11,373 bases of DNA from CAADGU01 sp964581605 (GTDB lineage Bacteria > Chloroflexota > Anaerolineae > Promineifilales > Promineifilaceae): NCBI GenBank assembly GCA_964581605.1, contig CAZOPF010000146.1, forward strand, positions 1 through 11,373. Direction: 5' to 3'. Made by a program: the position numbers and the translations under genes. Shown in pieces: positions 6,388 to 11,373 of this stretch (position 1 is its first letter; each line of letters opens with the position of its first letter). The notes beneath the pieces are model-generated. The model was given only the letters and a program-made list of their open reading frames with translations, ran no database searches and had not been told where the DNA came from.

Positions 6388-7254
6388 ATGCACAAAACGG
6401 TAATGATTGTTCATGGCGGGGCGGGGGCTTGGGATTTGACATCGGCGCGGCTGGTGACGGCAATGGCGGCCTGCCAGGAGGCGGCCGCGGCCGGGCAGCA
6501 GATTCTATTGGCGGGGGGGAGTGTGCTGGATGCGGTGGAAACGGCCGTGCGCATTCTGGAAGATTGCCCGGTGCTGGATTCGGGCCGGGGCAGCTACCCC
6601 AACCGGAATGGTGAAATTGAAATGGATGCGTTGATTATGGACGGCCGTACCTTGAACCTGGGCGCAGTTGCGGCCGTGCAGCACGTCCGCTACCCCACCA
6701 GCCTGGCCCGCCGGGTGATGGAGGAGACGCCGCACCATTTTTTGGTGGGGGCTGGCGCGGGAGCATTTGCTGACAGCATTGGTTTTCCGCGCTGTGAACT
6801 GGCCGACTTGTGGGTGCCGGAAATGGCCGCCCAGTCCCAGCCCGCGCCCACCAGCGATACCGTGGGTGCGGTGGCTTTGGATGTTGAGGGCAATCTGGCC
6901 GCCGCCACTTCTACCGGCGGCACACGGTACAAGATGCCAGGGCGGGTGGGTGATAGCCCGCTGGTTGGCGCAGGTGGGTATGCGGATAATCACACGGCCG
7001 CCGTCAGTGCCACTGGGCATGGTGAATCCTTGATGAAGGTATTGACGAGTAAACAGGTGTGTGATCTGGTAGCGATGGGTTTTTCGGCGCAGTTGGCGGG
7101 GGAGACGGCCGTGCGCCTGCTTACTGAACGCACGGGCGGTGAAGGTGGCCTGATCGCTGTTGACCACGCCGGCCAGATTGGTATTGCCTTTAACACCAAA
7201 GCGATGCCTTATGCCTGGGCAACGGGAAATGAGGATGTGGTTGTGGGGCGGTAG
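6388..7254 (+). CDS. Isoaspartyl peptidase / plant-type L-asparaginase (Ntn hydrolase), 288 aa
   Basis: Members of this family cleave beta-aspartyl (isoAsp-X) dipeptides and hydrolyse L-asparagine to aspartate and ammonia. They are made as a precursor that cuts itself into alpha and beta chains and act in the cytoplasm. The N-terminus has the IVHGGAGAW motif (7-15). GRGSYPNRNGEIEMDALIMD (66-85) is the usual alpha-chain signature. Self-cleavage is expected before Thr158 in SDTVGAVALD. The beta chain keeps TSTGGTRYKMPGRVGDSPLVG with Arg186 and Asp189 (substrate binding), and ATGHGE (208-213) with Thr209-Gly210. All core residues are present. At 288 residues it is a little shorter than E. coli IaaA (about 320). 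The gene stands alone on the plus strand, ends 7 bases from a convergent fragment, and is near a dipeptidase, which fits peptide and isoAsp turnover. Three ACGGCCGT octamers are in frame. Confidence 0.95.
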   Translation: MHKTVMIVHGGAGAWDLTSARLVTAMAACQEAAAAGQQILLAGGSVLDAVETAVRILEDCPVLDSGRGSYPNRNGEIEMDALIMDGRTLNLGAVAAVQHVRYPTSLARRVMEETPHHFLVGAGAGAFADSIGFPRCELADLWVPEMAAQSQPAPTSDTVGAVALDVEGNLAAATSTGGTRYKMPGRVGDSPLVGAGGYADNHTAAVSATGHGESLMKVLTSKQVCDLVAMGFSAQLAGETAVRLLTERTGGEGGLIAVDHAGQIGIAFNTKAMPYAWATGNEDVVVGR

Positions 7255-7261
7255 ATAGCGT

Positions 7262-7397
7262 TCATTCCTGGAGCAGCAAGTAAGCAGTTTCCAGTTCAAG
7301 CCGCAGATCGAGCCGGCTTTCCTGATCTTGCGTAACCCGTACTTTTTTGCGGATTTTGTCACGATAGGTAGTGGCGAAGGCGGTGAACCGGCGCGAA
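7262..7397 (-). CDS. C-terminal fragment of an unidentified protein, cut by the assembly gap
   Basis: Only 44 codons plus a TGA stop are visible (7396-7262); the upstream part is lost in the N run. The peptide is basic and helical (TTYRDKIRKKVR, then RLDLRLELETAYLLLQE). Its character differs from the M20 peptidase on the other side of the gap, so it belongs to another gene. I have a vague memory of similar 'YRDKIRKK...ELETAYLL' stretches lying near the N-terminus of longer hypothetical proteins. If that is right, this copy may be truncated, but I cannot confirm it. It converges on the asparaginase with a 7-base gap and no terminator between them. Confidence 0.55.
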
Positions 7398-7497
7398 NNN
7401 NNNNNNNNNNNNNNNNNNNNNNNNNNNNNNNNNNNNNNNNNNNNNNNNNNNNNNNNNNNNNNNNNNNNNNNNNNNNNNNNNNNNNNNNNNNNNNNNN
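7398..7497. other. Assembly gap, 100 N
   Basis: Exactly 100 consecutive N, the conventional length for a scaffold join of unknown size. The real distance and gene content here are not known. Any reading frame that runs through it is meaningless. Confidence 0.99.
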
Positions 7498-8857
7498 TTC
7501 CATACGCCTGTAAAAAGCGGATGCTGGCTTCAATGCCACTGAAATAGTTGGGCAGGTAGAAGCGTTCGTTGGGGGCGTGAATCTGGTCACTGAGCAGGCC
7601 AAAGCCGAGCAACACTGTTTCCAGCCCCAGATGTGTCTGGAACTCACCCACAACGGGGATGGAGCCACCTTCGCGCATGAAAATGGGTTCACGGCCGTAG
7701 GTTTCCTGACACGCTTTTTGGGCGGCGGCCATCGCTGGATGGTGCAAATCAGTGAGGCTGGCAGGGGCACCACCGCGCCAATGCAGTTGGTAGGTGACGG
7801 TGGGCGGCATAATCTCCGCCAGATAGTTTTCCAGGAGTGCCTGAATTTCTGCCGGGGATTGGTCTGGCACCAGACGGATGGAGAATTTGGCGTGGGCATG
7901 GGCGGGCAGAACCGTTTTGCCGCCAGGGCCGGTGTAGCCGCCGATAATGCCGTTGACATCTAGTGTGGGGCGCGCCCCTAACCGCTCAACCAGGGTGTAA
8001 TCCGGTTCGCCCCAGGGCTGCGGCGCACCAGATTCGGCCAGCCACGCCGCAACGTCAAAGGGGTATTGGGCCAGCAGATGGCGTTCCTCGTCTGTTAACG
8101 GCCGTACCCGATCATAAAACCCTGGTATGAGTACACGGCCGTTTTCATCCTTCAGTTTAGCGATCAGGTGCCCCAGCACATTCAAGGGGTTATCTACCCC
8201 ACCACCAAACGCGCCGGAGTGCAGATCGCGCTGCGGGCCATAAATGTCTAACAATACGTAACAAAGGCCACGCAATCCGTAAACGATGGCGGGTTGGGTG
8301 GGGCTGACCATGGCCGTGTCAGAAACAAGAGCGACATCAGCCGCCAGTAAATTTTTATGCTCTGGAATAAATTCCGACAAACTTGGCCCGCCTATTTCCT
8401 CTTCGCCTTCAATGATAAATTTGATGTTGATGGGCAGACGGCCGTGACTCTTGAGCAACGCCTCCACTGCTTTGATATGGGCAAAAATTTGCCCCTTATC
8501 ATCCGATGCGCCGCGTGCGTAGAGGTAATCATCGCGGATGGTTGGCTCAAAGGGGGGGCTGAGCCAAAGGTCAAATGGTTCGGCCGGCTGCACATCGTAA
8601 TGGCCGTAAATGAGCACGGTGGGCGTGCCCGGTGCGTGCAGCCAATCGGCATAAACCAGGGGATGGCCGGCTGTGGAGATGACACGGCCGTTTTGCAGGC
8701 CAACGGCCGTGAGCGCCGCCACCAACCATTCGGCCGCCCGTTGCACATCGGCCGTGTGTTCCGGTTGGGTGCTGATGCTGGGGATGCGTAGAAACTCAAT
8801 CAGTTCCCGCAGGTGTTGTGCACGATGGGTTTGGGCGTAGGTTAGGGGGTCAGACAT
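7498..8857 (-). CDS. M20 family dipeptidase (partial at C-terminus, stop in the gap)
   Basis: This is a zinc-dependent dipeptidase or carboxypeptidase of the M20 clan MH (CNDP/PepV-like), acting on short peptides in the cytoplasm. Counting from the ATG at 8857, the expected residues are all present: His86 and Asp88 in GHYDVQP, bridging Asp119 in GASDDKG, general base Glu152 and ligand Glu153 in EGEEEIGG, Asp180 in SDT, His213 in RDLHSGAFGG (dimer-domain substrate contact), and His427 in QIHAPNE. The 453 visible residues end at ...SIRFLQAYG, where such enzymes usually stop, so only a few residues should be missing. The start at 8857 (third codon of the longer frame opening at 8863) is preferred because GGAG lies 7 bases before it and only 1 base before the ATG at 8863. 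Six ACGGCCGT octamers are in frame. The gene diverges from the Rpn-family gene. Confidence 0.93.
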
Positions 8858-8893
8858 CACCATTCTCCGTTCGGTTTTGCTGTTTTATGTGGG

Positions 8894-8912
8894 TATAATC
8901 GGCCAGATTATA
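8894..8912. promoter_or_regulatory. Two opposed -10 boxes forming an inverted repeat in the divergent intergenic region
   Basis: TATAATCGGCCAGATTATA contains a perfect TATAAT on plus (8894-8899), aimed at the Rpn gene, and a perfect TATAAT on minus (8912-8907), aimed at the dipeptidase. The 7-bp arms TATAATC/GATTATA flank GGCCA. The two promoters would face each other, so each polymerase must cross the other's -10. Neither has a good -35 at 16-18 bases, suggesting activator dependence or low strength. It could also be an operator. Confidence 0.55.
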
Positions 8913-8943
8913 ACGTGACCAAACCAATCGGGCAGTTTCCAAT

Positions 8944-9828
8944 ATGGGTGAAAAAGATATTGGCGGTAAATATCTGATTGACCGTGATCCAGAAGGTTGG
9001 GTACGCTGGCTTTTGCACGAACCAGACGCAACGGTTACCCAAACGCTCAGTAGTGAATTTCAGTTTGTCGGCCGTCGTAGCGATTCTTTGTTACAGGTCA
9101 TGTTGAATGGTGTCTTGTTTCTGGTGCTGATTGAACTGCAATTGCATTATGATCTGGCGATGCCCCTGCGAATGCTCATTTATTGTGCCCTGGCCCGGCA
9201 AAAATATAGCTTGCCCGTGTTGCCCATTGTTATTTACCTGGTCGAACCATCACCGGGTATTGCTGTAGCTGAAAATTACCACACAGATTTTAAGGGGTAC
9301 ATCACCCATCAAGATTTCATGGTTGTGAAAATGTGGGAATTGAACGCGCATGAAACGCTCAAACAGCCTGCACCTGCCGGTTTATTGCCTTATGTACCGC
9401 TGATGGCCGGTGCCGATATTGATGTTGTTAAGGAGTGTGCCCAACGCATTCGCCAGGAACCTGACCATGAGGAGTTAGAGACAATCCTGGCGTTATTTGC
9501 TATGATCAAGCTGAATGTGGAACAGGTAGCACAAATTGTGAGGTGGCATGTGACAATACTAGAAAAATCGCCAATTTATCAGGAGATATTACTCAAAGGT
9601 GTGCAACAAGGGCTTGAGCAAGGGCTTGAACTTGGCCGGGAGCAGGAATTACGCCAGAATATCGGCCGTATCTTGACACGGCGTTTTGGCCAACGTGAAA
9701 GCATATCGGTGACCATGCAGTTAGAGCTGCTATCCTTAGCCACGCTGGAAACAGTTTTTGATGAGGCGTTAACCGCGCCTGATATGGCCGCTTTTCGGGC
9801 GATGTTGGCAGCGGCCGAAGAAGATTGA
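8944..9828 (+). CDS. Rpn/YhgA-like family putative nuclease (PD-(D/E)XK fold) with DUF4351-like C-terminus, 294 aa
   Basis: Rpn-family proteins carry a PD-(D/E)XK nuclease core, and some E. coli members promote recombination. Here the core is residues about 5-150: opening DIGGKYLIDRDPEGWVRWLL, Asp47 in RRSDSLLQV, then Glu64 and Gln66 in LIELQ, giving the D...ExQ variant active site, then MPLRMLIY and the strand LPIVIYLV. A charged coiled stretch (GVQQGLEQGLELGREQELRQ, about 219-238) leads into a DUF4351-like end (NIGRILTRRFG ... LSLATLETVFDEAL, 239-276). The ATG at 8944 has no Shine-Dalgarno sequence, and a TAA lies in frame upstream at 8911, with no start codon between. The gene is more AT-rich than its neighbours and is the only large gene here without ACGGCCGT, which hints at transfer. 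The family is fairly sure; the activity is inferred. Confidence 0.82.
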   Translation: MGEKDIGGKYLIDRDPEGWVRWLLHEPDATVTQTLSSEFQFVGRRSDSLLQVMLNGVLFLVLIELQLHYDLAMPLRMLIYCALARQKYSLPVLPIVIYLVEPSPGIAVAENYHTDFKGYITHQDFMVVKMWELNAHETLKQPAPAGLLPYVPLMAGADIDVVKECAQRIRQEPDHEELETILALFAMIKLNVEQVAQIVRWHVTILEKSPIYQEILLKGVQQGLEQGLELGREQELRQNIGRILTRRFGQRESISVTMQLELLSLATLETVFDEALTAPDMAAFRAMLAAAEED

Positions 9829-9899
9829 TTTTGTCACGGCCGTTGCCCTGCCTGCTCCGCTCTGGCAGCTAAACAACCATCCCTTGTTGGTAAGTACAC

Positions 9900-10451
9900 A
9901 TGACCATGACAACGATTCGTGACGAGTTGAGCATTGCTGCATTGCTCGAAAGTGTGCTGTTTGTTTCCAGTGGGCCGGTACCGGTGGCGCGGTTGGCAAA
10001 GGCGCTGGAGGTGCCAACGGCCGTCATCAACCAGGCCTTACAAACGCTGACGGCCGATTACCAGACACGCGGTCTGCGTCTGCAATGGAGCGGTGAGGCG
10101 GTGCAATTAACCACTGCTCCGGCCGCCAGCAGTGTGATTGAACGTTTCTTAGGGTTGGAACTGACTACCCGACTGAGCCAGGCAGCACTGGAAACCTTAG
10201 CCATCATCGCCTACATGCAGCCCGCCACCCGGCCACAAATTGACCACATTCGCGGCGTCAATTCTGATGGGGCGCTACGCAGCCTGTTGAGTAAGGGGTT
10301 GATTGAGGAACTTGGCCGTCAGGACACCCCTGGTCGCCCCATTTTGTATGGCACGACGCCAGAGTTTTTGCAGCACTTCGGCCTGACAACGATTGAGGAA
10401 TTGCCGGAGTCAGGGGAAGAAAAAGAGGAAATGGAGAGATTGAAAAATTAG
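9900..10451 (+). CDS. scpB: Segregation and condensation protein B, 183 aa
   Basis: ScpB is a winged-helix kleisin partner that dimerises and binds ScpA on the SMC complex during chromosome segregation. The protein shows the usual two winged-helix halves: residues about 10-85 (LSIAALLESVLFVSSGPVPV onward) and about 90-165. The family signature is LSQAALETLAIIAYMQPATR, then IDHIRGVNSDGALRSLL, then GLIEELGRQDTPGRPILYGT, and FLQHFGL. The acidic tail (ESGEEKEEMERLKN) is typical and disordered. The start is ambiguous between the ATGs at 9900 and 9906; a weak GGTAAG stands five bases before the first. scpA, often adjacent, is not in the window. It follows the Rpn gene by 71 bases on the same strand; a shared transcript is possible but not shown. 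Confidence 0.96.
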   Translation: MTMTTIRDELSIAALLESVLFVSSGPVPVARLAKALEVPTAVINQALQTLTADYQTRGLRLQWSGEAVQLTTAPAASSVIERFLGLELTTRLSQAALETLAIIAYMQPATRPQIDHIRGVNSDGALRSLLSKGLIEELGRQDTPGRPILYGTTPEFLQHFGLTTIEELPESGEEKEEMERLKN

Positions 10452-10531
10452 GAGACGGGTGGTTATTATCGTTTGCTCAAAGCGGTTTAGTTTTGTCCTC
10501 TGCGTGGCCATGTTCTGCTGCCATCTGTGTC

Positions 10532-11212
10532 TTACTTCTCCTCCAATGCCAACAAATCTTGAATGGCAACCTCTATTTCTTCACGAGTGAGGCCGCCAGT
10601 TTCCAGGGCAAGATCGGGCAGCAGGAGCAGGCGTTGGAAGATTTCCAGGCCGGTTTGGGCCGGGTTGGCCTCACCCACGAGTTCGGGCGGGGTGTTTTCC
10701 AGCCAGTCGAAGAGGAGGTTTTCGACGGCCGCATAATCCCCCATCTGCTCATAATAGCCCAACAGCCGCACACAGGTCTCGCCGGGCAGGTGAAAATCGG
10801 CCAGCGCCTCCACCACCCGATCAATGTCGGGGATCAAGTCATCCGTCGGCAGCGGTTCGCTTTCCGTTTGTGCCAGAAAGAGGAGCAGGTGGAGGGCTTT
10901 CAGGTAACGGCCGTAAGCCGACTCTTCTTCCCCTTCCTTCATCAAAATATCCGCTTCTTCAACCAGGACGGCCGTGAGAAACAAACATTTATCATCCCAG
11001 GCTGACATATTGTCCGCTTGCAGCCGATCAATAATGGTTTCGTCCGGCAGTTTCACCAGACCATCAGTGCCTATGCCTGCCAACTGATGCACTGCCTGGT
11101 CAATGACCGCGTGAGCCTCATCATAGTTGCCCGATCGGGCCAGATCCAACACATATGGCAGCAGCCCGCGCAACTGCTCGATCATCCGCAATAGAAAGTC
11201 TTGTTTGGGCAT
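10532..11212 (-). CDS. DUF6483-like hypothetical protein, 226 aa
   Basis: A soluble, acidic, mostly helical protein of unknown function. The opening DFLLRMIEQLRGLLPYVLDL followed by a GNYDEA helix pair resembles what I recall of the DUF6483 family (N-terminal 'D.i.RMIEQ', then TPR-like helices). That match is from memory. TPR-like pairs are visible: residues about 88-115 (EEADILMKEGEEESAYGRYLKALHLLL in part) and about 150-175 (RLLGYYEQMGDYAAVENLLFDWLE in part), suggesting a protein-interaction role. The ATG at 11212 is served by GGAG (11220-11217), which the last unit of the upstream heptamer array supplies. The gene is convergent with scpB, 80 bases apart, and no clear terminator was seen between them. 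Two ACGGCCGT octamers are in frame. Confidence 0.8.
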   Translation of the reverse strand: MPKQDFLLRMIEQLRGLLPYVLDLARSGNYDEAHAVIDQAVHQLAGIGTDGLVKLPDETIIDRLQADNMSAWDDKCLFLTAVLVEEADILMKEGEEESAYGRYLKALHLLLFLAQTESEPLPTDDLIPDIDRVVEALADFHLPGETCVRLLGYYEQMGDYAAVENLLFDWLENTPPELVGEANPAQTGLEIFQRLLLLPDLALETGGLTREEIEVAIQDLLALEEK

Positions 11213-11218
11213 AGTTCT

Positions 11219-11281
11219 CCGTACTCCGTGACCCGTAATCTGTAATCCGATTACCGTTCACCGATTACCGTTATCTGATAC
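11219..11281. repeat. Degenerate heptamer array, nine units of CYGNNNN
   Basis: Plus-strand units from 11219 are CCGTACT, CCGTGAC, CCGTAAT, CTGTAAT, CCGATTA, CCGTTCA, CCGATTA, CCGTTAT and CTGATAC. The period of 7 is exact and the first and third bases (C, G) never vary. On the minus strand it reads as GGTGAAC/GGTAATC/GGAGTAC-like units that supply the stop of one gene and the GGAG of the next. It corresponds in form to the array at 1-56. Confidence 0.85.
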
Positions 11282-11373
11282 AACGGCCGTAACCGCTGGT
11301 AATTATTCGGGTAACTCAGCAAATCGGTGTTATCACTCATCTGATCCACACTACCCAGGTAGGGCAGCCGTTT
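11251..11373 (-). CDS. C-terminal end of an unidentified gene (partial, runs off the window)
   Basis: An open minus-strand frame enters from the right edge and gives 40 codons ending at a TAA (11253-11251). The visible peptide begins KRLPYLGSVDQ and ends NYQRLRPLYQITVIGER. Its composition looks like real protein and it contains an in-frame ACGGCCGT (11283-11290, Arg-Pro frame). The last five or so codons and the stop are made from heptamer units. The next ATG (11212) is 38 bases on, so the two genes probably share a transcript. I do not recognise the family; too little is visible. Confidence 0.6.
   Translation of the reverse strand, partial: KRLPYLGSVDQMSDNTDLLSYPNNYQRLRPLYQITVIGER

Noticed and set aside
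6255..6614. 119-codon plus-strand frame overlapping the asparaginase start
   Set aside because: Gly-rich shadow in another frame of the asparaginase 5' region; the family motif IVHGGAGAW is in the other frame.
6505..7959. 484-codon minus-strand open frame
   Set aside because: It crosses the N gap, overlaps the convincing asparaginase and M20 genes in other frames, and its translation has no recognisable domain. It is a high-GC shadow.
9876..9892. Small hairpin AACAA/TTGTT before scpB
   Set aside because: A five-pair AT-rich stem with a 7-nt loop is expected by chance and has no terminator context.

Overview
The window looks like a scaffold piece from a Chloroflexota-type bacterium (Anaerolineae/Ardenticatenia-like). 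This rests on overall character: moderately high GC, a BTAD-STAND-TPR regulator, a Chloroflexi-style small 'FVIRIW...WRG' protein, an Rpn/PD-(D/E)XK family protein and degenerate heptamer spacers. No rRNA or species-diagnostic marker is present, so the assignment is an inference. A run of exactly 100 N (7398-7497) is an assembly gap that splits the window into two contigs.

Left part (1-5981, all genes on the minus strand). A gpmI gene (independent phosphoglycerate mutase) is followed by a 15-bp perfect intercistronic hairpin, then an unrecognised 178-aa gene. That gene abuts, with zero spacing (TAGATG), a 1172-aa regulator that has an N-terminal winged helix plus BTAD, a STAND-type ATPase, TPR repeats and a second HTH at the C-terminus. 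Below it lies a small conserved 68-aa protein whose stop codon sits in a tandem heptamer array.

Middle (5982-7397). A tRNA-Asn(GUU) gene on the minus strand has a good sigma70-type promoter and a rho-independent terminator. A plant-type asparaginase/isoaspartyl peptidase follows on the plus strand. The C-terminal tail of an unknown protein converges on it and runs into the gap.

Right part (7498-11373). An M20 dipeptidase (minus strand, stop lost in the gap) diverges from an AT-richer Rpn-family putative nuclease (plus). Between them are two perfect -10 hexamers that form an inverted repeat. scpB (chromosome segregation) follows on plus. A 226-aa DUF6483-like protein and the C-terminal end of another gene occupy the minus strand at the edge. 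The 38 bases between those last two genes consist almost wholly of heptamer units that also supply a stop codon and a Shine-Dalgarno sequence.

Two genome-scale signatures run through the window and are its most interesting content. The first is the palindromic octamer ACGGCCGT, which I counted 34 times (about 0.3 expected from composition). It sits almost always inside genes, where it mostly encodes Thr-Ala-Val or Gly-Arg. The second is a family of 7-bp tandem arrays placed on the stop codons of three different minus-strand genes. Together they recall the HIP1 palindrome and STRR heptamers of cyanobacteria, here in an apparently unrelated genome.
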